From the NCBI GenBank assembly GCA_029990175.1, contig JARKIP010000010.1:46060001-46124000 (forward strand): 64,000 bases of DNA, read 5' to 3'. Under the pieces are notes generated by a model that ran no database searches, had not been told where the DNA came from, and saw nothing but the letters and a program-made list of their open reading frames with translations. Below, piece by piece: positions 1 to 11,044 of this stretch (position 1 is its first letter; each line of letters opens with the position of its first letter). The translations under genes and the position numbers were made by a program. The DNA is from Petunia secreta. Lineage: Eukaryota > Streptophyta > Magnoliopsida > Solanales > Solanaceae.

Positions 1-289
1 TTTCGCTAACAACCTGCACTTTATCGCTCCTGTCAAACTCACAAACATCATTAGAATCATCACAAAAATTATTGGGGGAAGGAGCATGACACTTAGGACA
101 ATCATTCCACCGACCACCACACAATTTACAAAAATTCCAATCAAAGGTGGTAGAAAATTCACATAACCAGTCTCGCAGGGTTGAAAGACTTGGACAATTT
201 TCCCAAAAGTGATGTCCTCCACAAAGTAGACAAGAATCAATAAAATTTGAGCAGCCATCATTCAACCCACTTTCATTAAAAGATGCCAT
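1..289 (-). CDS. Cys-rich zinc-finger-like leader ORF (partial)
   Basis: An open frame starts with ATG at 289 on the minus strand and stays open to the window edge (96 codons, no stop seen), about 105 nt downstream of the primer site. The product begins MASFNESG and has two Cys clusters, CLLCGGHHFWENC and CKLCGGRWNDCPKC. The first resembles a CCHC zinc knuckle with one residue missing between the second Cys and the His. Where I expect the untranslated leader of an Athila element, this is a compact Cys/His-rich protein, perhaps RNA-binding. It could be an unusual gag N-terminus or a separate leader protein. Its real length and C-terminus are unknown, and I do not recognise the family. Confidence 0.5.
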   Translation of the reverse strand, partial: MASFNESGLNDGCSNFIDSCLLCGGHHFWENCPSLSTLRDWLCEFSTTFDWNFCKLCGGRWNDCPKCHAPSPNNFCDDSNDVCEFDRSDKVQVVSE

Positions 290-393
290 GTAAACTAGTA
301 ATAAAATAATAAACTAAAAAAAAATAAAAAAAATAAAATTAAACCTGAATAGAAAATAATAAATTGTTCAAAAAGAAAACAGTCAATAATCAG

Positions 394-411
394 TCCCCGG
401 CAACGGCGCCA
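394..411 (-). promoter_or_regulatory. Primer-binding site, tRNA-Asp type
   Basis: The plus strand reads tccccggcaacggcgcca, the 3' end of plant tRNA-Asp including CCA, so the minus-strand element RNA is complementary to it. It lies 6 nt from the LTR end, which fixes the element as minus strand with its 5' LTR on the right. Confidence 0.85.
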
Positions 412-417
412 AAAACT

Positions 418-1731
418 TGTTGCTCCCAACGCACACGCAAGTATACGTGGTCGACAAGTAATAAAGTGATAAGTAGAGTATCGTTCCCACGAGGACTATT
501 CAGACTGAATCCTAGCAAACAATTTTCTAAGAACTATTCAGGGATCTTTTTCCAATAGTTGAGATTTTACTAACTAAATGCAGTAATTAAAACAAGTAAT
601 TGAAATCAAGTAACAGAGCAAATTCTACGTTGTTATCAATAAAAGATGACGGTCCCGGGTCAGAGTTACGAACAATCCAGTTAAGTTTTCCAGTTGATTC
701 TACTTCTTGATTTTCTAGATTGCTAACTACAGGTTAAATGTACCCATGAAAACCTTTCGATTCTTCACGGTCTATGCAGGCTACTCCAATCCCTATATAT
801 CTATGGGTTGAATCACGTGCACGCATTAACGAATTCTGTAATGAGTTAAACTAGGCGAGCAAGTATATGTCTATCCTACTCACAAATTGGTTCCCCGATG
901 CCCGGGTTCACAAACTAGTCCTATTCTTTCTTATTGCGTAATTAAATTCCCTCTTTCGAGTTCAACCTAAAAACCATAGATAGTGTTCAATTATCAGGCC
1001 TCAATAATCAAACAATTATGATCAAGAAAGAATAAACAATCTGTAATGGTAAATCAATATATAGAAATCAACTTTCAAACATCAACCTTCATGCATTTAC
1101 TCTAACCCGAGAACAAACAAACTATAGAATTAAAGAGAAGAATAAGAGAAAGAGAGAAAGAACTTGTGTAGAAGACATCTAGGGCTCCTCCCCTCTCCTC
1201 TAAAACTTGCTCCAAAATCTGAACTCCCATGAAAAACTAAGTAAAAGTGTATTTATAGAGTTTACAAACACCTAGTAATAAGTTAGACTCAATCCTAGAC
1301 GAAATAGGAAGTGAAAATCCGCTCAAGGGGCGCTATAACGGGCGCCCCGCGCCTCGTAAAGCGCTGGGACAAGCAGAACCCGTCACATTCTCCACGCTTT
1401 GGGCACGCGGCGCATGGGGAACCGCACCTAGCCACTGCGCGCGGTAGAGGGCGCGGCGCGTGGCCCATAGCGCCAGGCAAAACTGCTCCGTTCCTTGCTC
1501 CTTTGCTCGCTCGTGTCGTGCCTTCATGTGCCCGATCCAATCCTCAATAAAAACCCAATCTTTTCTTGCTCGATCATGCTCTTAAAAGCTCCAATTGCAC
1601 TGCATAACAACCTACATACACACGACACAAAATTAGTGCAAAACCATATTCATAAACCATAAAACGAGCGAATAAAGTATTAAAACGTAAGGAAACATTA
1701 AGGAAATATAGGCATAAAATGCCAAACATCA
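418..1731 (-). repeat. Athila-like 5' LTR
   Basis: The minus-strand LTR starts TGATGTTTGG at 1731 and ends AGCAACA at 418, next to the primer site (1314 bp). It has a TATA-like box at 1251-1259. A GC-rich island at 1320-1460, full of GGCGC/GCGCC words, stands out from the AT-rich rest. Short ORFs on both strands across the island are composition artefacts. Confidence 0.8.
1251..1259 (-). promoter_or_regulatory. TATA-like box in the Athila-like LTR
   Basis: The minus strand reads CTCTATAAATACAC, a good plant TATA box in the middle of the LTR, suitable for driving the element transcript leftward. Confidence 0.5.
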
Positions 1732-3982
1732 CTAACTTCAAGAAGTGTGCCTTTTGTATCGAGTATGTAGTTTTTGTTGGATTTGTTGTGAGTGCTAGTA
1801 GTGTTGAAGTCTACGAGTCCAAAATCGAGGCAATCAAAGATTGACCGACCCCTACTTCGGCTTTTCAAATTCGTAGTTTTCATGGGTTAGATAGTTTCTA
1901 TAGGAGGTTTGTCAGTGATTTTAGCACCGTGGCAGCTCCCTTAACCGAGCTGATAAAGAAAGTCCATCTGTTTGTATGGGGAGAGTCCCAAGAGAGGACT
2001 TTCCATGAGTTAAAATGGATGCTTAGCTCTGCCTCGTTATTCAAACTCCCTGACTTAGGCAAAGTGTTCGAGGTTGAATATGATGCGTCCGGAGTTGGGA
2101 TCAGAGGAGTGCTTATGCAAGAATCGAAGTTGGTCGCTTACTTCAGCGAAAAGAATAAGGGTGCAATCTTGAATTACTCCACGTATGACAAGGATTTGTA
2201 TGCCCTTGTTCGAGAACTCTCTCATTGGCAACATTATCTATGGCCCCGAGAGTTTGTGATTAAAAATGATCATGGATCTTTAAAACATCTCTGAGGTCAA
2301 GAAAAGCTGAACCGGCGGCATGCCAAGTGGGTAGAATTCATCGAGAGCTTTCTCTATGTAATTTATTACAAAAGGGTAAAGACAATGTTATGGCCGATGC
2401 ACTGTCAAGGATTTTTTCCTTAGAGACCAGTCTCGCTTCGAGATTAATTGGGTTCGAAAGCATCAAGATGATGTATGAACACGACCCAAGTTGAAAAGCG
2501 TTCGTGACGCTATTGTGAGTGGCCGAAAGGTGGAGAAATATCAGTGGAACGATAGCTATCTCTTTAAAAATGGGAGAGTTTGTGTTCCCGCATCAACTTG
2601 AAGAGAGATTTTGGTTCAAGAAGCTCACTCCGGGGGCTTAATGGGACACTTCAGTGTCGATAAAACTCTTGGTATTTTAACCGAACAGTTTCGCTGGCCC
2701 AAGATGCGAAGAGATGTGGAAAAACTTTGCAATGCTTGTTTAGATTGCAGGAAAGAAAAATCGAGGTCCAACCCTCATGGTTTGTACACTCTGTTGCTTA
2801 TTCCTAATTGTCCTTGGGTTGATATATCCATAGATTTTGTGATGGGGTTACTGAGGTCGAGGGGTGGACATGACAGCATCTTTGTCGTGGTCGAGCGTTT
2901 TTGTAAAATGGCTCACTTTTTCCCTAGCAAGAAATGTGATGACGCACAAGATGTAGCTACTTTGTTATTTTTCATATGCTGAAATTGCAGGGTGCGCCAC
3001 ATACTATTGTGAGTGACCGAGACTCTAAATTCTTGAGTTATTTTTAGAAATGTTTATGGGGTGCCCTTGGCACCAAATTACTATTCTCGACGTCTCACCA
3101 TCCTCAGACTGATGGACAGACCGAGGTAGTCAATCGAACCTTGGGAGCTCTGCTTCGAGCAATGACCAAAGGTAAGGCTAGAAATTGGGCCGATCGTTTG
3201 CCCGTGATGGAATTTACATACAACCGTAATGTGCATAGGATGATTGGAATGACTCCGTTTGAGTTTGTGCATGGTTTTAAGCCTTTGATTCCAACTTAAT
3301 TTTACCCCCTTTGCCTTGAGATGTTGTTATTGATTTTGAAGGTACACGCCAGTCTACTTCTTTAGTCGAGCTCTATGTCAAGGTGAAGAAAAATCTTGAG
3401 GAAGCTTATGCTAAGGTGGCATCTAAGAAAAGTAAGGGGCGTAAAAGGTAGGAATTAAAGAAGGGAGATTGGGTTTGGGTTCACTTCAGAAAAGAGAAGT
3501 TCCAGAACCAAAGGAAAGAGAAATTGACTCCAAAAGGGGATGTTCTGTTTCAAATACTAAACAAGATCAATAGAAATGCATATGTGATCGACCTCCCAGG
3601 TAAGTATAGTATGTCCAAGACCTATAATGTTACTGATTTAACTCCTTGTGTTGTAGGCCAAGCAACGGAGACTGAGGAGGGTTCAATTTCGAGGACGAAA
3701 TCTTCTCAAGAAGGGGAAAATTATGCAGCCCGTGTCTGTGCTGATCAAGTATTCCATCCATCGATTACACGAAGTCAAGCCAAGCTTCTGCATGATGTGC
3801 ACGTTCAGCTGGCGTGGCCGGGAGGAAGCAACCGTTCGAAAGCCCAGTGGCCGAGCTCGAGATATAAAAGCTACATCTGCAAGCTCGAGCTCAAGGATGG
3901 AAGTGACAGATGCTTATCATTGACGCCAATCGTTGAAGCGACCGAAGGATTACAAATGTGCCCGAGGCAAGAGAGCGTCTGA
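1732..3982 (+). pseudogene. Chromovirus pol fragment (RT end, RNase H, integrase)
   Basis: Translation enters in RT with NFKKCAF and continues through the thumb (SFHGLDSFYRRFV, about 1880-1920) and RNase H (VEYDASGVGIRGVLMQ at 2071-2120). After a stop at 2292 the zinc-binding part of integrase follows (HSGGLMGHF, CNACLDC, 2626-2750), then the catalytic region (WVDISIDFVMG, 2815-2845; VSDRDSKF, 3010-3035; HHPQTDGQTEVVNRT, 3098-3140) and a C-terminal domain at 3460-3700 ending in SISRTKSSQEGE. At least four in-frame stops and several frameshifts separate the pieces. The same domain order and about two thirds of residues are shared with the intact pol at 12351-15635. It cannot encode active enzyme. 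Confidence 0.85.
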
Positions 3983-4391
3983 TTTCAATGTGCCAAGGTT
4001 GAACGACCGAACACAAGTCAAGAGCGCTCGAGCACATTGCGTCGGTCCTACGTGGCCTTATTTTATTGGTCGACTGTGACCATTTTAATAGTTTACCCTT
4101 AGGGCTATCTATAAAACCCCTTAGGTAGTTCATTTTAGACAACCAGTTTTTTATACTGAATGATTAGCAGTTTGCTATTGTGTCTTCGTTGTGAGCCTAA
4201 CCCCATCATGGGATTGTTATGGAACTTATATCAATCGGTGGATTCTGTTCGAACAATTTCTTCTTTGATCATTCAATTTACAAGAAGCTTTTTAAGTCTT
4301 CTTGAGGATTATTGCCTAGTTTTAGGTGATTCTTTGTTTTTTGAGCTGAGTGGCCCCAAGACTTGTTCCTTGGATTCGTTTGGGTAGAAGC
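3983..4391 (+). repeat. Possible 3' LTR remnant of the chromovirus relic
   Basis: Non-coding DNA directly after the pol relic has a TATA-like word (ctatctataaaacccc near 4087-4103), as expected for an LTR. There is no second copy in the window, so its ends cannot be fixed. It abuts the minus-strand Tat relic at about 4390. Confidence 0.35.
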
Positions 4392-5587
4392 TTAGAACTG
4401 TCTAGCTTCTATCTTTACTTTCCGTCGCACTTTTTCTGCTGTCGTTTGTGTCCGGTTGCTAAGATTCCAAGTTAGCTTGTACCAGTCCCCGAGTCTAGAT
4501 ATGAAATAAATTTGGTATGCCAATCCTAAGTGTTTTTTTACTAAATTCACTTCTAGCTTGATATTTTCCACATCAGATGTGAGGAGCCAAATGATTAAGT
4601 CAGTCCTCGAGTTCTCTTCTTTGATGGAAGAGCTTATATTGGCTAAGGCGTCGGCCTCGGCGTTTTCCTCCTGAGGGACCTGTTTGACCCTCAATTCTTG
4701 GAATTTAGCCAAGATTTGTTGAGCTCGAGCTAAAAATTGTTGCAGCTTGGGCTTTTGAGCCGAGTAATCACCGAGTATTTGATTCACTACCAGGTGCGAA
4801 TAACTTCTTAATTCTACTCTTTCTTCTCTCATCTCCTTGGCTAACTCCAACCCTGCTATGGAGGCCTCTGCCTCATTGTTGGTCACTTTTTTGGACCTAA
4901 CAGAGTGTCTCATTTTTTCACCCATGGGAGCCACCAAGACTATACCGAGCCCCGAGCCTTTTGAGTTAGTGTCCCTATCAGTATAAAATATCCAAACCCC
5001 GGAGGTTGGCCCCCTAGACATTAAATTTCCCCTCTCCGCCTCAGGGAGTATCTTGGCACTAAAATTGGACACGAAGTTCGCCAACACTTGGGACTTTATG
5101 ACTGTTCGAGGCTGATAAATGTTGTCATATTCACTCAGTTCGACTGCCCATTTAGACAACCTTCTCGACAATGTAGGCTTATGTAATATATTCCTTAAGG
5201 TAAAGGTAGTAACTACGACTGTAGGATGACATTGAAAGTAGGGTCGAAGTTTACGAGCAGTAATAACTAAAGTGAGTGCCAACTTTTTTAGATGGGGGTA
5301 CCTGGTTCCATCATCAAGGAGTGTTTTACTCGCGTAATATATGAGCTGTTGTTTTTCATCCTCCTCACGAATCAGGACTGCGCTCACGGCTACCTCCGAT
5401 ACCGCCAGTAGACCAACAATGTTTCTCCATCCTTTGGCTTGGCAAGCAACAGTGCGTTAGCCAAATAATGTTTCAACTCCTTCAACGCTTCTTTGCACTC
5501 CAGTGTCCTTTCGAAGGAAGTATTCTTCTTTAATACTGAGAAGAACTTGTGGCATCGCTCAGACAACCTCGAGGTGAACCTACCCAA
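4392..5587 (-). pseudogene. Tat relic: RNase H plus additional RNase H
   Basis: Minus-strand frames at 5390-5587 and 4392-5387. The first RNase H is seen as VLIREEDEKQQLIYYASKTL and LSKWAVELSEYDN. Then comes a second, archaeal-type RNase H with IFYTDRDTNSKGSGLGIVL, NNEAEASIAGLELA and NAEADALANISSS. The second domain appears mutated: the expected core Asp lies in a Tyr-Thr-Asp-Arg context and the third acidic position reads SYSHLVVNQI. A frame break near 5388 separates it from the RT part. No integrase follows, so the relic is truncated on its 3' side. Confidence 0.75.
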
Positions 5588-6420
5588 GGAAACGATTCAG
5601 CAGTTAAGCGTTGAACTTTCTTAGTCCCCGAGAGCACTTTGAGGATTTCTTCAATGGGCTCTAATCTTTTTAGGGTTTGCCTCGATGCCCCGCCCAGAGA
5701 TGATGAACCCCAAAAACTTTTCCGAGCCAACTCCAAAGGCACATTTCCCGGGGTTTAGGTTCATATTATACTGCTTCATGATGGAAAAGGCTTCCCTCAA
5801 GTGATTCAGATGATCCTCTATCCGAACCGACTTTACTAGCATGTCATCTATGTAAACCTCTATCGACTTCCCAATGTAATCTTTGAACATTTCACACACT
5901 AGCCTTTGGTATGTTGCTCCAGCATTTTTTAGTCCGAAGGGCATCACTTTGATGTAATACGTGCATTGATCAGTGATGAATGAAGTCTTTTCTTCATCCT
6001 TTGGGTCCATCAATATTTGATTATACCTCGAGTATGCATCCTAGAAGGTCAATAGTTTGTGTCCAACTGTGGAGTATATTAACCTATCTATTTGTGCTAA
6101 TGGATATGAATCTTTGGGGCAAGCCTTATTCAAATTCATGTAATCCACGTACATCCTCCTTTTTCCATTCTTCTTTGGCACGACCACAACGTTGGCGAGC
6201 CATTCGAGGTATTTAACTTCCCTCACAAATCCATTTTCAAGTAGCCTTTTTATTTCATCTACAATCACTTTTTTCCTAACGCCATCATGTGGCCTTTTTC
6301 TTTTGCTTCATCGGAGTGTAGCGAGGGTCCATGTTAAGTTTGTGTGTCATAATCTCCAAATCGATCCCAACCATATAGGCATGGGACCACGCAAAGCAAT
6401 CATTGTTGGACTTCAATAAC
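5588..6420 (-). pseudogene. Tat relic: reverse transcriptase
   Basis: Broken into minus-strand frames at 6041-6268 (WLANVVVVPKKNGKRRMYVD, NLNKACPKDSYPL) and 5651-6013 (YYIKVMPFGLKNAGATYQRL, VYIDDMLVKS, KCAFGVGSEKFLGF). The catalytic box reads YIDD. The frames are separated by stops and frameshifts, for example a stop between 6013 and 6041. Order and motifs match Tat-clade RT. No function is retained. Confidence 0.8.
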
Positions 6421-7214
6421 TCAAAACAGCTTTCTTCGACTCCGGGTCTAACTCCGAGCTGACGAACACCTTTCTATTTGGAAATTCCTTCGATAGCGCA
6501 CATGTTTCCAACTCCTCGATGCTTGAGTCCTTGGGTTTTCTGCTTCCGAGGGTCTTGAATACACACTGAGATCTTTTCCACCACACCTTCTTGGGGGTCC
6601 ATTTCAATAGCTGAACCCCCTCATTCATCAGATCCCGGGGTGCATTGATTGTTGTTTTGACGGTCCACTCGGAATAACTCCACTCTACGTGGCAACCGAA
6701 AAGCACTCTCTAGCTACTCGTTGCACACCTCGGATCGAAAAATTCCCCAAGGGTAGGAAATTTAATGACTTGGTGAAGAGTGGATGGCACGGCTCCATCG
6801 CATGAATTCAAGGTCTCCCGAGGATTACATTATAGGCCATGTCCTCGGGCATAACCTAAAACATGGTTTTCTTAACAACTCCTTCCGCATATGTAGTGAG
6901 TGTGATCTCACCTAATGTTTTCTCCATCGAGTTGTTGAAACCGGTCAAGATGGTTTCCTTTGGGATGATAAGGTCATTCAACCACATCTTTTTCATTGCC
7001 CCATAGCTTATGATGTTCACAGAGCTCCCAGGGTCAATCAAGACTCGTTTGATGTCCGAGTTGTTGATTCTTAACATGATGACTAAAGAATCATGATGGG
7101 GGATCATAATCCCATCACAGTCTTCATCATCGAAGACGATTTCCTTACCGGACCTCCAATTCGAGTTCTCTTCTTCATCGTAATGGAGAGCTTTGCAAAT
7201 TTCTTTGCGGCGGC
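6413..7214 (-). pseudogene. Tat relic: protease and protease-RT linker
   Basis: The frame at 6856-7107 holds an aspartic protease with active-site box VLIDPGSSVNII (the DPGS form is common in Tat elements). Just upstream, DDEDCDGIMIPHHD is readable in the neighbouring frame. The frame at 6413-6706 is the linker before RT and ends in ELDPESKKAVLSY. The region from 7108 to 7214 is the gag-protease joint. It is cut at 7214 by E1 and resumes at 59998 in the same gag context. Confidence 0.7.
7210..7214. repeat. Target site duplication of E1, left copy
   Basis: GCGGC immediately precedes the LTR start TGTCGCATCC. The same five bases follow the other LTR end at 59998-60002. Removing E1 plus one copy rejoins the gag frame of the Tat relic. 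Confidence 0.85.
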
Positions 7215-7942
7215 TGTCGCATCCTATATATACCCGAAACGGTTAAATTTTGAAATAGGGCTCGACTTAATGGGTAATTCACGGGTAAAGAGTTGGAGTC
7301 GTTTCCTAACATATTTTTAACTAGGCGTATTAGGGCACCTATTTTGTTTCTAGCTAATTTTACAATTAACTCTGAAATTTAGTCTACAAACCAGAAATTC
7401 TAGGCAAGAGGTTCAAGTAACTCGAGAGGAAGGGGTTAGGCACCTCTCAAGCTCCACCAAATGTGGTTACGGCCGGACTAAATAATTGGGATTCTGAGTA
7501 ACTAATTAAACTAAGCAATAAAACATGTAAGCCATGATATACAAATTTAAAGACAAATAAATAACTATTCGTCTCGTGCCTTGTAAAATAAATAAACAAG
7601 TTAGTAAGAATTGTGAACAAAATTAATGAAACGAAATTAAATAAAGTCACTAAGTTTGAATATTTTTATCCTTTTTCAAAAAAAAAAAAAGAAGTTGTTT
7701 TTAGTAATTTCACCACGATGTACCTCGCAAAAAACATAAAAATATGAATTAGTATAAAAATTAATAAAGTAAATAATAAGAATAATAATGATACTAATAA
7801 TAAATGATAATAATGAGAATAATTAAAAAAAAAGGATTTTCTTCTGATTGTTTTCTTTCAAAACAGACCGTCGTCTTTCATCCAATTTTTCCTCGCAAAA
7901 TATAAAGAATATAAGTTAGTAAAAATATTAATAATAGTAATG

Positions 7943-8002
<60 letters not shown>

Positions 8003-10223
8003 GTAGTAGTTTTAAAATAAAGGGGAACTGAATTTTCAAAAGTGTCGGCTCAGGTTTGTATGAATCGGCTAGAGGTTAGGGACGTCGGTACGGCTGCAAG
8101 CACGCCGGCCGGTCGTGTTACCATGCCAAGTGCTGGTCCCACCACTCCATCACTGACTCATACACGTCATCATAGCCTTTTATTTTAGGGACACAGGAAT
8201 GGAATTGTTTATCCGCTCAAATCAATAGGCCTCAAATAAATAATTATTTTCCTTGGTCGTTTATCCATAATAACTGTCCATGCCAAAATCTAGCGTGATA
8301 GCATCAATAATGCTGTAAAATTCTCAAATAAAATGATCAGTAATAGTCAAAAGCCATGACCGGGTCACCCAAAAGCAGTGGGGCCCAGTTGAATGTAGTA
8401 ACAATTAATCAATTAGAACAAAGTAACCAGTCAGCTTTCACAAAAAAGAACAAAGTAAACTAGAACTTCCAAATAAACAAGAAGCGAAATAGAGGCGGAA
8501 GATACACCAACGACCATGGTCAATCCAAACAATCCAATGTTATCCAAATCAAACAGCAACAAAATAGTGCTGAAAGGTGCTACACGTTTCTCAAAGTAGA
8601 AAACCACGTTAGTACTGTAACATACTTAAAGCAACAAGAACAATTAGTGTGAGAACATTGTAACGAGTCAAACATAAAATCAATCACTGAACAACGTCAG
8701 TGAATCAAGCGAGAAAAACCCGATGGGGTTGTGACGGGCGACACGGCAGTGGCGAGGAAACCATGAGGAGCGACCACCGGCCTGATTAGGCGACGCCGCT
8801 GCTACTCTCAATCGCCTTTTCTGATCTTCGTCTTATGCCTATGGCCCCGATATACCCTTTTTCAATTTCTCCTCCTTCGATCTCACCCTTCCCCAATTCT
8901 GATCCCTTGGTTCGGTACCCTCCGTCTTTGCTTTGATTTGTGCATGTGTACGATTGTATAAGCTTGGTGAATCTGCTGTGGTTTTACAAAACGGGTGTGT
9001 ATGTATTTTTGACGGTGTGTGTGGGGTTGTGTGTATACGCGCGTGTGTGTGATGTATTCTGGGAAAAATGACAAAAGGGTGAGATCTGTTGATGTTTTCT
9101 GGTGTAAATGTGTGTGTATTGAAAGGAAATGGGGATTGGAGATGATGATGTATGTGTATGTATTGATCCGATCCAAACTGTTTGTGTGGGGTATGTATAG
9201 GTATATTGTTTCTGTTGTTTTGTGTGTGGGTGTTGAAGGGAGAAGATAAGGGAATGTGCTGTGTTATGTACTGATGGTGTGTGTCTATGCGTGTGTTGTA
9301 TTTTTTGTAGGCTTGGATGTGTGCTGATGTATGTCTTGTGATGTGTTTATAATATTTTTTTTAAAAAGAGCTGTTAAGGAGAAAAATGGGAGGTGATTGG
9401 GGAATTTGGGCTTAATGGAAAGAATTTGAATTTTCAATTTGAATTCCTTTCCAAAAATGGGGGAGAGATTTGGGGGATTAGGAATTAATTTAGGGAAGAA
9501 TATTGAGTTAGAATTTTGGAAACAATTTAAAAGAAGATGAATTTAGACCACATTTTATCTAGATTCAAGTAGGAATAGGAAGATGTATCTAGACTACATT
9601 TAGTCCAGATTCAAGGTAGAATTAGGAAGAAGATTTGGGATTTATGAAAAAATGATCGATTCAAAATAAAATAAGAGGAAAAGAAAATTTCAATGTAATT
9701 ATGAACGTACCTAGACGAACACTCGTCTAGGTTCAAAAGAAAAAAGTGTAATTTAATAAATACGATAAATATAAATAAATGAAGAATTTTGATAGGAATT
9801 TTGAAATATAGAAGAAAAATAAAAAAGAATTTGGACATTTTCTTTTAAATTGGCCAATATGCAACTTAAAGGTGCAAAAAAGAAATTAAAAAAAATACAC
9901 ACACACACACACACACACACATATTATGTAAAATGCACAAATAATTATTAAATAATACTCAAATAAAATTATATAAATATAGATAATCAGAGATAGTTAC
10001 CAATTTGCACAAATAATTATAAATTGAAATAAATTTGATATGTAGCCTAAATGATGCAAAATTACATAATATAGCTACATTTAGGTATGTAATATTTAGG
10101 TAGAGGATAACACACGTAAATGCATGATTTCTAATGCATATTTTGCACAAATAGCCAAATTGTACCTTTAAGTTAAATTATAACCAATTTTAAAAAAGAG
10201 GAGGGACAAAATTGGTATCAACA
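7215..10223 (-). repeat. E1 3' LTR
   Basis: About 3.01 kb, beginning TGTCGCATCC and ending GTATCAACA on the plus strand. It matches 50177-52222 plus 58897-59997 throughout, with roughly 5 % substitutions in the stretch I compared (8041-8400). It contains a TAA microsatellite, a GT-rich stretch at 8990-9340 and a short CA array at 9898-9920. No coding function is seen. The ORFs at 8883-9249 come from the GT-rich repeats. Confidence 0.9.
7943..8002. repeat. (TAA)n microsatellite in E1 3' LTR
   Basis: About 20 uninterrupted AAT units. The partner LTR has a longer and interrupted array at about 50900-51030. Confidence 0.9.
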
Positions 10224-10235
10224 GCTGCCCCTCTT
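10224..10235 (-). promoter_or_regulatory. E1 polypurine tract
   Basis: The minus strand reads AAGAGGGGCAGC directly before the 3' LTR, the expected plus-strand primer. E2 has the identical 12 bases in the same place (31636-31647). Confidence 0.8.
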
Positions 10236-11039
10236 TGCCCGGGGATGATGAAAGGGTCTTCAGGCAAAGATAGTTGATGGAGTAGCCAATTTTATCACGA
10301 CTGGTGGGCAAAATGATTGAGAGGGAAGAATGGGAGTTTTGGGGGGTTATTTTGGCCGAACCCCGATCTCTGAGTTGCCTACATATTTCGAGTTTCACGA
10401 GAATCAGGCCGTGTTTAGTTCTAGAATGGCATTTTGCCTGTATGAGATGTTTATGGTACACGATTCGGAATGTAAAGACTAAACTTATCCAGGTATGCAA
10501 AGTTTAGGTTCGTGTTTGTTTTGCCTTTTGGCGAGAAAAATGAAGGAGGGAGCAAAAGCGCTACCAAAGATGAGTTAATATCAGTAGATCGAGCGTGGGA
10601 AAATGAGATTTATAATCATCCTAGTTATGAAGATGTGGCGCGCTACACACCCATAAAAAGGAGTTTATACATACATAGTTTCCACTTCGTCTCGATAAAT
10701 GAGTAAACTCGCTTCCAATATTGCCTTGATTGAATGGGGATGAATTTGAGGAGCGATTTTTTATAAACGCGCATGATTCAAATAGATGGCACGATTAAGC
10801 ACGAAGGCACGCACGATTGACGCAGGCAGGCTTGAATAAACAAAGTAGGCATTCATTGGAAGGAAATGCGGAATGGCATCCTAAGTTATAATGATGGATT
10901 AGGAAGATTACTCGTGGGAGTATGAGATGATTGGCTTCAGGCGTGTCAGAATTCGACAGAATAGGTATTTTGCAAGTAGAACAAAGGCATTGTCGAAGTA
11001 GAGATAACATCGATAGACCGAGTGTGGTGAAATAGGCTT
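10236..11039 (-). repeat. E1 3' UTR with first unit of a 430-bp tandem duplication
   Basis: Non-coding. From about 10574 the sequence (agatcgagcgtggg, then cctagttatgaagatgtgg, then cacacccataaa) recurs at 11010-11044 and, beyond E3, at 18714-19040 (cctagtcatgaagatgtgg, cacacccataaa). The spacing without E3 is about 430 bp. The copies are clearly diverged. Confidence 0.65.
10379..10420 (-). other. E1 copy of the 3' UTR hairpin motif
   Basis: The minus strand carries GAACTA, then CCTGATTCTCG, then ATATGTAGGC, matching in order and spacing the four hairpins of the E2 3' UTR. The outer stem is weaker here: only CTA/TAG pairs continuously, with scattered pairs beyond. It looks like a decayed copy of the same element. 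Confidence 0.5.
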
Positions 11040-11044
11040 GTAAA
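11040..11044. repeat. Target site duplication of E3, left copy
   Basis: GTAAA before the LTR start TGATAAGAAT. The same bases are at 18709-18713. Confidence 0.85.

Larger units (their letters stand above)
1..1731 (-). mobile_element. Athila-like LTR retrotransposon, 5' end only
   Basis: The 5' end of a Ty3/gypsy element read on the minus strand: LTR at 418-1731, primer-binding site just left of it, then a leader ORF that leaves the window. The tRNA-Asp primer site is the one usually seen in plant Athila elements. The right boundary is precise, because the DNA resumes at 1732 inside the reverse transcriptase reading frame of another element. The matching target duplication and 3' LTR lie outside the window, so completeness cannot be judged. 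Confidence 0.75.
1732..4391 (+). mobile_element. Decayed chromovirus (Ty3/gypsy) relic
   Basis: The 3' part of an element on the plus strand, from late reverse transcriptase through integrase to a possible LTR remnant. Its left part was displaced by the Athila-like insertion and should lie beyond the window edge. Along its whole length it resembles the polyprotein of the chromovirus at 11045-18708, but with many stops and frameshifts. It is a different, older family member, not a copy. Confidence 0.75.
4392..7214 (-). mobile_element. Decayed Tat-type Ty3/gypsy element, pol half
   Basis: Minus-strand relic with protease, RT, RNase H and a second RNase H in sense order from right to left. It stops before integrase at about 4390. 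On the right it is cut at 7214 by the E1 insertion, and its gag continues at 59998 after the duplicated GCGGC. The additional RNase H after RT-RH is typical of the Tat clade. Confidence 0.8.

Noticed and set aside
1295..1550. Overlapping GC-rich ORFs on both strands in the Athila-like LTR
   Set aside because: Open only because the GC-rich island lacks stop codons in several frames.
8883..9249. ORFs on both strands rich in Thr/His or Val/Cys
   Set aside because: They derive from GT-rich DNA in an LTR and are disrupted in the other LTR copy.
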